Source: Heterohyrax brucei
Taxonomy: Eukaryota; Chordata; Mammalia; Hyracoidea; Procaviidae
Length of the DNA stretch: 64,000 bases
Direction of reading: 5' to 3'
Assembly: GCA_028571685.1 (NCBI GenBank)
Contig: CM053143.1
Span: forward strand, 56,289,208 to 56,353,207
The notes below the pieces were generated by a model. It searched no databases. It was not told the DNA's origin and saw only the letters and a list, made by a program, of their open reading frames with translations. Of the stretch, positions 1 through 11,041 are shown one piece after another. Both the position numbers and the translations under genes were made by a program. The stretch's first letter is position 1. Every line of letters begins with the position of its first letter.

Positions 1-2935
1 GTGCTCAGAGGTCTGTTTATCTCCATAAATGCACACATCGGGAAGGAAGAAAGAAACCAAATCAAGGAACTAACTCTACAGCTTGAACAAGTAGAAAGAG
101 AGCAACAAAGGAACCCCTTGGGCACCGGAAGAAAAGAGATTATAAAGATTAGAGCAGAGCTAAATGAATTAGAGAATAGAAAAACAATTGAAAAATTGAA
201 AAGACCAAAAGCTGGTTTTTTGAAAAGATCAACAAAATTGATAAACCACTGGCTAAACTTACTAAAGAAAAGCAGGAAAGGAAACAAATAACCCAAATTA
301 GAAATGAGAAGGGAGTTGTCACCACAGATGCAACAGAAATCAAAAACATCATAACAGAATACTATGAAAGACTGTACTCTAACAAATTTGAAAACCTAGG
401 GGAAATGGACCAATTCCTTGACTCATACCACCTACCCAAATTATCACAATGTGAAGCAGAACAACTTAATAAACCCATCACAAAGGAAGAGATTGAAAAG
501 GTCATCAAAACACTGCCAACCCAAAAAAGTCCGGGCCCAGATGGCTTCACAGCAGAATTCTACCAAGCATTTAGAGAAGAGTTATCCCCAATACTATTGA
601 AACTATTTCACAGTATAGAAAGGGATGAAGTACTCCCAAACTCATTCTATGAAGCCAGCATAACCCTGATACCTAAGCCCGGGAAAGATCCAACAAAGAC
701 AGAGAACTACAGACCGATATCACTCATGAACTTAGATGCAAAAATCTTCAACAAAATTCTTGCCAACAGAATACAACAACATATCAAGAAAATAATCCAT
801 CATGACCAAGTGGGATTCATACCAGGGATGCAAGGCTGGTTCAACATCAGGAAAACAATTAATGTGATTAACCACATAAATAACACAAAAGACAAAGATC
901 ACCTGATTTTGTCCATTGATGCCGAAAAGGCATTTGATAAAGTCCAACACCCATTCATGCTAAAAACTCTTAGCAAAATGGGCATAGACGGCAAATTCCT
1001 CAACACAATAAGGGCCATTTATACAAAGCCAATTGCCCACATCATCCTGAATGGAGAGAGACTGAAAGACTTTCCCCTGAGATCAGGAACTAGACAAGGA
1101 TGCCCACTGTGACCTCTCCTATTCAACATTGTGCTAGAAGTTTTAGCCAGAGCAATTAGACAAGACGAAGAAATAAAGGGCGTCTGCATCGGCAAAGAGA
1201 AAGTTAAAATCTCCCTGTTTGCAGATGATATGATTGTATATGCAGAGAACCCCAAGGAATCTATAAGTAAGTTACTCAAACTGATAGAAGAGTTCAGCAA
1301 AGTCTCAAGATACAGGATAAACATAAGTAAATCAGTAGGATTCCTTTATACCAACAACGAAACTGTTAAGGAGGAAATTATCAAATCTATACCATTTGTG
1401 ATAGCCGCTAAGAAGATAAAGTACCTAGGAATTAATCTAACCAGAGAAACAACAGACCTTTACAAAGAGAACTACAAGCCCTTACTACAAGAAACTAAGA
1501 GAGACTTAGATAAATGGAAAAACTTACCCTGCTCATGGATAGGAAGACTTAACATTGTGAAAATGTCTATTTTACCTAAAGCAATTTATTTATATAATGC
1601 AATCCCAATACAAGTTCCAGCATCATTTTTTAATGAGATGGAGAAACAAATCACCAATTTTGTTTGGAAAGGGAAGAAGCCCGGATAAGTAGAGTACTAC
1701 TAAAGAAGAAGAACACATTGGGTGGCCTCTCATTACCCGACCTTAGAACATACCACACTGCCACAGTTGTCAAAACAGCCTGGTACTGGTACAAGAACAG
1801 ACAGACTGATCAATGGAACAGAATTGAGACCCCAGAGATGACACCATCTGCCTATGAACAGTTGATATTCGACAAAGGCCCTAAGACATTAAACTGGGGT
1901 AAAAACAGACTCTTCAACAAATGGTGCTGGCAAAATTGGTTATCCATCTGCAATAAACTGAATCAAGATCCATATCTTACACCTTATACAAAAACCAACT
2001 CCAATTGGATAAAAGACCTAAATATCAAACCTAAAACGAAAAAGCTCATCCAAGAAAAGGTAGGAACAACAATGGAAGTTTTAATACACAACGAGGACAG
2101 ACTCCAAAATCTGTCAAAGAAACGTCAATCAACAGAAGAGAAAGTAGATAAATGGGAACTGTTAAGAATCAAACACTTTTGCTCATCCAAAGACTTTATT
2201 AATAGAATTAAAAGAACACCCACAGAGTGGGAAAAAATATTTGGCAACTCTATGTCAGATCGACGCCTGATCTCCATAATCTATAAGATACTACAAAATA
2301 TCAAGAAGATAAATCATCCAATTAAGCGATGGGCAAAGGAGATGGACAGATACTTCACTAAAGAGGAGATCCAGGCAGCCAAAAAACACATGCGGACATG
2401 TTCACGATCTTTAGCTATTAAAGAAATTCAAATCAAGACAACAGTGAGATACCATCTCACCCCAACAAGATTGGCCATGATCCAGAAAACACAAAACAAC
2501 AAATGCTGGAGAGGCTGTGGAGAAAGTGGAACCCTCCTACACTGTTGGTGGGGTTGCAAAATCGTCCAGCCTCTTTGGAAGGCAATCTGGTGCTTCCTTA
2601 AAAAAATGGATATTGATATACCATTTGACCCAGTAATTCCACTACTTGGAATATATCCTACAGAATCAAGGCCTTTCACACCAATGGACACATGCACCAG
2701 AATGTTTATCGCGGCACAGTCCACAATAGCAAAAAGGTGGAATCAACCTAGATGCCCAACAATAGAAGAATGGATAGGTAAACTGTGGTACATATACTCA
2801 ATGGAGCTCTACGCAATGATAAAGAATAACGATGATTCCAGGAAACATCTCCTAACCTGGTTTCAACTGGAAGACATTATGTTGAGTGAGAGTAGTCAGC
2901 GACAAAAGGACAAATACTGTATGAGACCTCTATGA
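1..2935 (+). pseudogene. L1 ORF2p remnant (reverse transcriptase and C-terminal domain)
   Basis: ORF2p nicks target DNA and reverse-transcribes L1 RNA; only the portion after the endonuclease is inside the window. Reading starts in frame 1, slips to frame 3 near 190-205, and continues through [15 protein letters not shown] (about 522-570), [15 protein letters not shown] (about 912-956) and the catalytic FADD (1218-1229). A TGA at 1110-1112 replaces a serine codon in the [12 protein letters not shown] block. A one-base loss near 1680 moves the frame to 1664-2935, which runs open to the stop. A Cys/His-rich stretch of the L1 C-terminal domain lies near 2500-2560. With only three lesions and intact catalytic aspartates, inactivation looks recent. 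No host function is implied. Confidence 0.95.
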
Positions 2936-2987
2936 TAAGATCTCAAAAACAGACTTGTGTATAGAAGAAAAGACTCTTTGACAGCTG

Positions 2988-3030
2988 CAAGGGAGGGGAG
3001 GGAGGGAGGGAAGGCAAGGGGGGAGGGTTT
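2988..3030 (+). other. L1 3' UTR polypurine (G-rich) tract
   Basis: A nearly pure run of G and A lies just after the ORF2 stop. Such tracts are typical of mammalian L1 3' UTRs and can form G-quadruplexes. A weaker version sits in copy B near 25985-26020. Confidence 0.85.
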
Positions 3031-3935
3031 AGTTTAGGTAGTTACTAGAAATCTAGTTGGGAGAAAGCGGTGACCACACACATTTGCAACAAGAACAACA
3101 TTAAGTGGACTTCAGCATAACTTGAGTACTCCTTCCATCTTAACTCAATACTGCAAGGATAGAGTAGCTGGGGCGGGGGGCGGGGGACCATGCTCTTAGG
3201 CGAATTCCAGGCCAATTGGCACAACTAGCGTTTTGCTAAGAGAGCTCTCTGCACCCCACATTGGTGAGTGGCGTCTGGGGTCTTAAAAGCTGCCAAGCTG
3301 CCATCCGAGGACACAGCAAATGGTCCCAACTCAGCAGGAACGGATGCTCCCCGAGGGCCAAAATGGCATGCGGTAAAGACAACCGAGAAGACGGAGAGAC
3401 CCTCAAGAGTGGGTGCCTACATCGACCTGCGACCGGAAGCACCAGATGGTGCCCGGCCACCACCAGTGATAGCCATGACGGAGCTCACAGAGAGGAGCCT
3501 CACTGGCAACACAAGAATAAAAGAGGTGCATCATGAGATCTCCACTAAAAAACCTCAATTGATGGTCCAGCGGTTTTGGGGTTCCTCTGAGAGCATGGCC
3601 CCCGGCCCTGATGCTGTCCGTTCCCATAAATTATAACAAAGGTCCACTCTTTTGACAGGAATGGAATGGACTTGGCAATGCAGAGTAACCATATGTTGGA
3701 AGCACTTTATGGTTCTATACATCTGTAGGATATCATCTTGCTGACCTCTGGCTGGAGGAAGGGTAGTGGACGGAGAGGAGGGGAAAGGAGACTGTTGGGA
3801 GGATGAGACATGTATGGAGCAGAGAGGAATAGTGTGCAGTCACCGGACAGGGAGAGCAGTGGAAGCTGCATATAGGGAGGCATGTAAATTTACATGTGAA
3901 TGTACATTTTTACTCAGTTATGTTAAAAAAAAACA

Positions 3936-4031
3936 AAACTCTATGGGGCTGTTCTGCTCTGTCCTGTAGGGTCACTATGAGTCAGAATTGACTGAATGGT
4001 AGTGGAATTGGGTTTTTGTTGTTGTTGTTTT
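3936..4031 (+). mobile_element. AfroSINE, 3' part only, joined to L1 tail
   Basis: The segment starts inside the SINE body (CTCTATGGGGCTGTTCTG), runs through the GGGTCACTATGAGTCAG block and ends in a GTT-rich tail. The tRNA-derived head is missing. It begins right at the A-rich tail of L1 copy A, so it is either a truncated SINE that landed in the tail or a template-switch chimera. Confidence 0.8.
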
Positions 4032-5137
4032 AGTACAGCAAAGGCTCTTAACCTTTTCTATGATTTAAAAGCTGCAGGTGCTACAAAGGAATGTGGTTGT
4101 GATGAAGAGTTTGTTTTGATTAGTTGTTGCTTCAATTGTTTCAAAGTGAGGGCAAATATGAGTTTTCCATAAACTTGATGTTTGTAACTCAGAAACTTAC
4201 TGTATCTGTTTACTAAGCCACATATTTTCCTGGAGTTTTCTTCTTCTTTTAAGGTGAAAACTGCACTAGTATTTCACTCATGTACATACCTTTGGTTTTT
4301 TCATCCCCACAGAGGTGTAATAGTTCCAGTGTATGAGCATTTCACCTCTTAGTCATCCTGGCATTCAGAGACTGAGCGCAGTTTTTACCATCACAAACTA
4401 TGTTACTCTGAACAGTGTTGCAAAAATCTATCTCTAATGTTTCAGATATACAAAGAAGAAAGGAACTGTGGGTCTATATGATAGGTCCATGTTCAAATTC
4501 ACTAGATAACGTGGTACTATTTCTAGACTGGTAGGGACACGTATCCCCCACCTGTGCTTCCTGTTGATCGAGTGCCCCCTCATGTCATCCTCCATTCACT
4601 GTATCCCAACATCCAAGGATAATTACTATTCTAATCTTCAACAGCATTGGTCATTTTTGGTTCTTTGTGTACTTTGCGTGTGTTACGAGGCAAAGGTCTG
4701 AGCTCTGTGGCTACCTACCACTGAAATCAATTGCTGAGATAGGGATTTGGGTAAGCTATCGAACGTCTATTGTTTTCTGTGTACATGGGGGACAGGCAGC
4801 ACTTTCATTCTCCCAGCCTGTCCAAAACCCTCAAGTGGGGTCGAGATATTTAAGGATGGGAGGGGCTACATGCAGGTGCAGGTGCGAACGCCAGGGAAAC
4901 TGTGAGTGATAAGGCGGGGGCAGGAGAAGAAAGGGCACCTATCTGAGGACCTCAGGGGTCTTTTGGAGATATTCATCAGGATCTTGGATCCGGACATTCT
5001 TGATTCTCATCCAAATAGGGATTCCCTGAGATGGCTCCTACAAGTTAACGTGTGATTTCTGGGTCCAAGAATTTTAGAAAAAGAACAAATAAGTAAAGGA
5101 GTTGGTTCATAACAACAACATCAAAAATATGCATCAT
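4032..5137. other. Unclassified, AT-rich, no gene seen
   Basis: No open frame with coding character. Bases 4110-4165 resemble 30460-30505 and, in reverse, 11145-11170, sharing a TTTCAAAGTGAGGGCAA-like core, which suggests an unidentified interspersed repeat. The rest may contain old mammalian repeat that I cannot name. Confidence 0.5.
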
Positions 5138-6060
5138 GACCAAGTATTGTATGAAATTCCTACTATAAAGACTTAAAAATAGACCTACATACAGAAGAAA
5201 AGACTCTTCGACCATTACAAAGGTGGACAGGGAGGGAGAGAGCTCGTCATCAATTAGATGGTGGATTGAAATTTGGTTAGATGAAAGCAGTGACATCACA
5301 TAATAGAAAGTGGATCAACTTAACTGGGCTTCACCATAAACTGAAAACTCTTCTCATCTCACCCAGTACTGCAAGGATAGAGTAGCTAGTTTGAGTAGTA
5401 TCTGGAGTCTTAAAAGCTAGCAAGCTGCTGTCTGAGGTACACCAAATGGTCCCAACTAATCTGGAACAGATGCTGACTGAGAATAACAAAGCCACGAGGT
5501 AAAAAAAGAGCTCAGGAGACAGAAAGACCCATGGGAATGGGAGATTGTATCAACATATGACCAGAAGTAACACATGGTGCCTGGCCACAACCAAAGACAG
5601 CCATAATGGGGCACACAATGCTGAGTCCCTGGAGAAACACAAGAAAAGGAGCAGTGCAGCTCAAGAACTCTAATAATGACTGCAATTAACTGTTTGATGG
5701 CCTGGGGGATCCCCTGGGTGAATGCCCTCTAGACCTACTGCTGCCCCTGTCCAGAAACCACTGCCGAAGTTAACTCCTTGGACAAAAATAGATTGGACTT
5801 GGAGACACATTGTGACCATAAGATGTAAGTACTTTATGTTTCTATGCATTTATAGGATGCTGTCCTACTGGCTTCTTTCTAGAAGGGAGAAAACAGGAGA
5901 GGACAGGAAATTGTTGGGAGGTTACAACAAGTATAGAATGAGAAGGAGGAGTGGGCTGTCACCAAGCAAGGACAGTAGAAGGAGCTGCAGGTAGATGGGG
6001 ATGCAAAATTGATTAGGATTTTATACTTTCACTTAATCGCCCTATATGTATATATAAAGA
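5138..6060 (+). mobile_element. L1 3' UTR fragment (5'-truncated L1)
   Basis: Matches the end of L1 copy A from the last ORF2 codons (AAGTATTGTATGA) through the block GGAGTCTTAAAAGCTAGC and on to GACAGTAGAAGGAGCTGCAG near the 3' end. It is more diverged than copies A and B. It is a short 5'-truncated insertion and holds no coding sequence. Confidence 0.88.
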
Positions 6061-6067
6061 GAAGTTT

Positions 6068-6482
6068 TCCATTGTTATAGTCAAGGAGGCTAAAATTCCA
6101 AATTCAGGATATCAGCTTCAGGCAAGGCTTTCTCTTGGGCCTGGAGGAAGATCTGTTTCATCAATTTTCCCCTGGACCAGGCCTTTCCAAAAGACATGCT
6201 GAGCTCTTGGAATTGCTTTTGATTGATCTGAGGCTCCCCAAATCTCTGCTTACTTACATTTGCTTTATACTCCAAGTGATGGCCTCAAGTCACAATACCG
6301 TGTTACAAGCTGAGTCCTTCCCCGCCAATAAAACTACTACCCGTTCTCCAGCATAAACGCCATAGAAGCAGCATTTATGGCATTTAGAAACCTCACACAA
6401 TACCAGGAATCATGGCATAGCGGGATGCTTACACACATGTCTTGGGGTTGGGAGGGTGGGGAGGGCACAATTCAGTCTATGA
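6068..6482 (-). mobile_element. MaLR-like solo LTR
   Basis: Read on the minus strand it opens with TGTCATAGACTGAATTGTG, the typical start of MLT1/MaLR LTRs, and ends in the region matching the GGAGGCTAAAATTCCAAATT block. Related copies lie at 14982, 22377, 32752 and 51430. There is no internal retroviral sequence beside it, so it is a solo LTR. The exact subfamily was not determined. Confidence 0.75.
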
Positions 6483-6654
6483 CACTTTATCTCCAATTTT
6501 CTAATCACGTTCCTTCCACGTCCCTGATCATCTAGCCAAGCCATTACCCACAGTACATGAATCAGTATACAATCATACATTTGGGCATTTCTCCATCCAT
6601 TCAGGATGAAAAAGAGGTGCACTGCTTGAAGTTATGACATTAATGCCCCCCCAT
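6483..6654. other. Short unclassified spacer between LTR and old L1
   Basis: About 170 bases between the LTR and the first recognisable L1 codons. No open frame or familiar repeat was recognised. Confidence 0.4.
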
Positions 6655-6821
6655 AAAGCTTTTTAGAAATAAATCTAACCGAGGCCATAAAAAACACAAA
6701 GCAAAGCCAAGTGCCGTCGAGTCAGATCCGACTCAACCCTAAAAAACACAAAGAAATCTAAAAACTTGAATTCAAGAAACCAAAAGAGACTTACATAAAT
6801 GAAAACCATATCATGATCATG
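6655..6821 (+). mobile_element. Old L1 (copy E), first fragment
   Basis: ORF2 sequence corresponding to the block between RT and the C-terminal domain (AAATCTAACC, then TTACATAAATGAAAACC). It stops at TCATGGAT, where an antisense RTE begins, and resumes at 9153 with ATGGATAGGAAAGCTTAC. The two halves join in the correct L1 order, so the RTE is a later insertion. A 38 bp SINE-tail insertion sits inside it. Confidence 0.85.
6702..6739 (-). mobile_element. 38 bp AfroSINE-tail micro-insertion with 14 bp TSD
   Basis: A 38-base insert containing AAGTGCCGTCGAGTC, the 3' terminal motif of AfroSINE on the minus strand. It is flanked by perfect direct repeats TAAAAAACACAAAG at 6688-6701 and 6740-6753. 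The A-rich duplication is what LINE-type endonuclease insertion gives. The insert is only the extreme SINE tail. Confidence 0.85.
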
Positions 6822-7678
6822 GATGTTGTTGCTGTCCTTTGGTGGCCTTGAGTCAGTTCCAACTCATAGTGGACCTGTGCACGACAGAACAAAACACTGC
6901 CTGGTCCTGCACCATCCTCACAGTCATTGCTATTCTTGAACCCATTACTGCAGCTGCTGTGTCAGCCCATCTTACTGAGTGTCTGCTTTTTTTTGCAGAC
7001 TCTGTTTTTCACCCACCATGATGTCCTTCTCCAGGGACTGATCCCTCTTGATAAACATGTTCAAAGTATGTGAGTCGAAGTCTTGCCATCCTTGCTTCTA
7101 AGGAGCATTATGGTTGTACTTCTTTCAAGGCAGTCTGTGATATTTTCAATATTCTTTGCCAACACCGCAATTCAAAGGCACCAGGTTTTCTTCAGTCTCC
7201 CTTGTTGACTGTCCAGCATTCACAAGCCTATGAAACAACTGAAAACGCCATGGCTTGAGTCAGGCACACCTTAAGTCTTAAGGTCACATCTTAGCTTTTC
7301 AACACTTGAAAGAAAACTTTCGTGGCAGATATGCCTGATACAATGCATCTTTTCATTTCTGGACTGCTACTTCCACGGAAGTTCATCACGGATCCACAAA
7401 CAATGAAATCCTCGATAATCTCAGTCTTTTCTGTGTTTATCACGATGTTGCTCATTGTTTCCTGGTGAGGATTTTAGGTTTTGTTATGTTGAAGTATAAG
7501 CCACACTGAAGGCTGCGGTCTTCCATCTTTACCTCTGTTTCAAGTCCTCTTCACTTTCAGAAGCAGAGTTGTACCATATGCATAACACAGGTTGTGACTA
7601 AGTCTTTCTACAACCTTAATGTCCCATTATTCTTCATATAGTTCAGTTTCTTGGATTGTTTGCTCAGTGTACAGACGA

Positions 7679-7847
7679 AGGAAACCCTGGTGGTGTAGTA
7701 GTTAAGTGCTATGGCTGCTAACCAAGATGTGGGCAGTTCAAATTTATGAGGTACTCCTGGGAAAATCTATGGAGCAGTTTTCCTCCGTCCTATAGAGTTG
7801 CTATAAGTCAGTATCAACTCAAAGGGATTGGGTTTGGTTTTTGGTTA
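7679..7847 (+). mobile_element. AfroSINE, near full length
   Basis: Starts with GGAAACCCTGGTGGTGTAGT, the tRNA-like head with the A box, followed by a B-box region and the tail GGGATTGGGTTTGG. It lies in the antisense RTE, with ACAGACGAA before and ACAGATTGAA after the SINE pair. The 3' end faces the SINE at 7863. Confidence 0.95.
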
Positions 7848-7862
7848 TATGGATCGAATATC

Positions 7863-8022
7863 CCCAAACCCATTGCCGTCGAGTCAAGTATGACTCATAG
7901 CGACTGTAGAGGTCTGAATAGAACTGCCCCTATAGAGTTTCCAAGGAGCCCCTGGCATATTTGAACTGCCAACCTTTTGGTTAGCAGACATGACATTTAA
8001 CCCACTACACCACCAGGGTTTC
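7863..8022 (-). mobile_element. AfroSINE, near full length, inverted
   Basis: Minus-strand AfroSINE from AAACCCATTGCCGTCGAGTC to CCACCAGGGTTTCC. With 7679-7847 it forms an inverted, tail-to-tail pair with a ~15 bp spacer inside the RTE. Confidence 0.95.
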
Positions 8023-8184
8023 CACAGATTGAACAGGTATGGTGAAAAGTTATCAACCTGATGCGAATCTTTTCCCACTTTAAACTATATCGTATCCCCT
8101 TGTTCTGCGTGCCTCTTGATCCAGGTGCAGATTTTTCATGAGCACAATTAAGTATTCTGGAATTCCCATTCTCCACGATGTTAT

Positions 8185-9118
8185 TCATAACTTGTTATGA
8201 TCCACACAGTTGAATGTTTTAGCATAATCAATAAAACACAGGTACCCAGCCTTCTGACATTCTCTGCTTTCAGCCAGGGTACATCTGACATCTGCAGTAA
8301 TATCTCTGGTTCCACATCCTCTTCTAAATACAGCTTGAATTTCTGTCAGTTTCCTGTAAACATACTGCTGCAGCTGCTTTTGCATGATCTTCAGCAAAAT
8401 TTTGCTTGCATGTGATAATAATGACATTGTTTTATAGTTTCCACATTTGTTTGGATAACCTTTCTTAGGAACAGGCACAAATATGGATCTCTTCTAGTTG
8501 GTTGACCAGGTAGCTGTCTCCAAATTTCTTGGCATAGACATATGAGCACTTCCAGGGCTGCATCCACTTGTTGAAAATTCTTAATTGATATTCTGTCAAT
8601 TCCTGGAGGCTTGTTTTTCTCTGATGCCTTCAGAGTGACTTGGACTTCTTTCATTGCTGTCAGTTCCTAATCACGTGCTATCTCCTGAAGCAGTTCAATA
8701 CTGACCAGCTCTTTTTGTTATGTGACTCTGCACTTCCCTTTCATCTTCTTTTGATGGTTCTTTCCTCTTTTAATACTTTCCTCTTAGAATCCTTCAGTGT
8801 TACAACTGGAGGTTTGAATTTTTCTTCAGTTTTTTCAGCTGCAAAAATTCTGAGTATATTTTTTCCTTTTGGTTTTCTATCTCCAAGTCTTTGCACATAT
8901 CATCACAATACTTTACCTTGCCTTCTTGAACTGCCCGTCAAAAATCTTCTGTTCAGCTCTTTTACTTCATCAGTTTTTCCTTTTGCTTTAGCTATTTGAT
9001 GTTCAAGAAAAAGTTTCTGAGTCACTTCTGAAATCCATTTAAGTCTTTTCTTTCTCTCCTGTCTTTGTAATGCCCTCTTTCTTTCTTCAGGTGTGGTGTC
9101 CTTGGTATCATGCAACAA
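8185..9118 (-). pseudogene. RTE ORF remnant: linker and reverse transcriptase
   Basis: RTE elements encode one protein with APE endonuclease and RT that nicks DNA and copies element RNA. Here the minus-strand frames from 9118 down to 8185 hold the basic linker (GKTDEVKELNRRFL near 8950) and RT fingers/palm: VPKKG (about 8460), CGNYKTMSLL, FRRGCGTRD and LCFIDYAKTFN (about 8205-8235). Frames overlap or break near 8391-8480 and 8654. The same blocks occur at 45247-45657 and 38700-38800, confirming the family. It is non-functional. Confidence 0.9.
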
Positions 9119-10027
9119 CTCTTCTGGTCTTCAGTCATTGGTATTCAAGGTGTTATGGATAGGAAAGCTTACAGTTGTTAAAATGTCAGTGTTACCCAAA
9201 GTGATCTACAGAAATAATTTCTGATATAAATTCCCCAATGACATCCTTTGATGAAAAGAAAAAAAAAAATCTACAAGTTTCTATGAAATGAGCCCCAGAT
9301 TAATAAAGCATTACAGAAGAAGAAAACAAAGCGAGAGGGCTCACACTTCCCTGTCTCAGAATCCACTACATAGCTATGGCATCCAAAACAGCCTGGTACT
9401 GGCACAACAGCAGAATGTGGACCTGTGGAAAAGAATTGAGAACCCAGAGGTAAATCCATCCACCTATGTGGAGCTGATTTTTGACAAAGGATTGAGGTCC
9501 ACTAAATAGGACAGATATAGTTTCCAACAAATGGTGCTGGCAAAAGTGGATATTCCTTTGCAGAAAAACAAAGTAGGATTTATACCTCACACAATACACA
9601 AAAACTAACTCAAAATGGATCAAAGACCTAAATGTAAAATTTAAAACTGTACAGTTCATAGACAAAAACATAAGGACAAAGCAGGTAGCCCTAATTTATG
9701 GCATAGACTGTCAAATATAACCAAAATTGCAAAAGCAATACAAGATTAAAATAAATAACTGAGATCTCCTAAAATTTAAATCAATGTGCTCATCAAAAGT
9801 TTTCTCGAAAAGAGTAACAAGAGAACCCACAGACTGGAAAAAAAATGGCAATGATATATCTGACAATGGTCTAATCTCTAAAATTTATCGAAAACTTCAA
9901 TTCCTCACCAACTAAAGACAAACAACACAATTTAAAAAAGTGGTCATAGGACATCAATAGACAATTTATCAAAGAAGACATTTAGGTTGCTAATAAACAC
10001 ATGAAGGTATCTCATGATCATTAGATA

Positions 10028-10228
10028 CCAAAAGCAAAAACTGCTATCAAGTAAATTCTGACTTATTAGCCATAAAAAAAAAAAAACTACTGCCATTGCT
10101 TTGATTCTAAATCATAATGGCCCTATAGGACAGAGTAGAACCTCCCCATAGCTTTTCCAAGGAACATTTTGTGGATTTAAACTTCGGATCTTTATAACTC
10201 TTAACTAGTACATTACCAGGATTTTAAT
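10028..10228 (-). mobile_element. AfroSINE tail fragment plus degraded AfroSINE
   Basis: A first short tail (AAACTGCTATCAAGTAAATT, 10037-10071) and A run are followed by a second, longer minus-strand AfroSINE (about 10088-10226) ending near CCAGGATTTT. Together they split the L1 at CATTAG / AATTAG. Either two insertions or a tail duplication. Confidence 0.75.
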
Positions 10229-10889
10229 TAGCTGTTAGAGAGAAGCAAATCAAAACCACCATGAATACCATCTCACCCCAGCATTATTGGCACTGATCAC
10301 TGCCCTCCCCTTAGCCGCCCCCAATTACACCCCAGTTACAACCAAATACAAACAATCATGGAGATATTGTGGGGAGTTTGGAACTTTTATACAGTATTGG
10401 TGGGAATATAAATTGTACATCACCAATGGAAAACAGTATGGCTCTCCTTAAGCAGCTAGAAATAGAAAAAAACATATAACTCAGCAATCCTGCTCCTAGA
10501 GAAATATCCTAAAGAGATTAAAGCTATGACACGAACAAATACACACACTCATGTTTACTGTACCATTATTCACAATAGCAAAATGATGGAAATAATCTAA
10601 GTGCTCATTAGCAGATGTAAGGATAAACAAATTATGGTACATACACATCATGCAATATCAAACAGCAATTAAAAATAATGATGAATCCTTGAAATGCCTC
10701 ACAATATACATGAATCTGGAGGACACTGTCTTGAGTAAAATAAGTCAATCAGAAAGTGGCAAATGTTGCTTGAGACCACTAATATAAAAAGTCAAAAAAA
10801 AGATTTACAGACAGAAAGAAACATTATTTGGTGGCTACCTGGGATAAGGTGGGGTAAAAGGAGGAGAATTACTAAGGAGATAGTAACCT

Positions 10890-11041
10890 AAAAACCAAAC
10901 TTGTCAAAGAGTTGATTCCAACTCATAGGGACTCTATAGGCCAGAGTAGAACAACCCCATATGTTTTCCAGGGAATAGCCAATGGATTCAAATTACAAAC
11001 CTTTTGGTTAGCAGCCAAGCTTTTAACTACTACACTACTTA
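10890..11041 (-). mobile_element. AfroSINE
   Basis: Minus-strand copy from AACCAAACTTGTCAAAGAG through CCTTTTGGTTAGCAGCC to the tRNA-like head. It is inserted in the 3' UTR of the old L1. Confidence 0.88.

Larger units (their letters stand above)
1..3935 (+). mobile_element. LINE-1 element, 5' end outside window (copy A)
   Basis: This is the 3' part of an L1 retrotransposon: ORF2 from inside the endonuclease/RT linker to its stop at 2935, then a ~1 kb 3' UTR and an A-rich tail near 3924-3937. The 3' UTR has a G-rich purine tract (about 2988-3030), which is common in mammalian L1s. The same 3' UTR recurs at 25935-26930 and, on the other strand, at 59800-60800. ORF2 has only two frameshifts and one stop, so this is the youngest-looking L1 in the window. 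The 5' UTR, ORF1 and most of the endonuclease lie upstream. A truncated AfroSINE tail follows directly. Confidence 0.96.
6822..9152 (-). mobile_element. RTE-clade LINE, antisense, interrupting old L1
   Basis: Read on the minus strand the element runs from the linker after the APE endonuclease (about 9118), through the reverse transcriptase (8185-8654, with PKKG and FIDYAKTF blocks) and the C-terminal part, to an RTE 3' end near 6824. The YADD catalytic box, expected near 7580, reads YAYG, so the enzyme is dead. The 5' end is missing. It sits in an old L1 with ATGGAT on both sides (6816-6821, 9155-9160), a probable short target duplication. Two AfroSINEs (7679-8022) later inserted into it. Confidence 0.92.

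Noticed and set aside
2428..2724. 98-residue minus-strand frame, repeated at 25429-25725
   Set aside because: Its presence in two L1 copies only reflects the conserved ORF2 C-terminal codons on the plus strand.
3268..3636. 122-residue plus-strand frame after L1 ORF2
   Set aside because: It lies in the L1 3' UTR, overlaps other frames, and is not preserved in the 3' UTRs of copies B, C2 or F.
8640..8999. 119-residue plus-strand open frame
   Set aside because: It lies antisense to the RTE linker and RT region; the minus strand carries the family's motifs, so the plus frame is a shadow.
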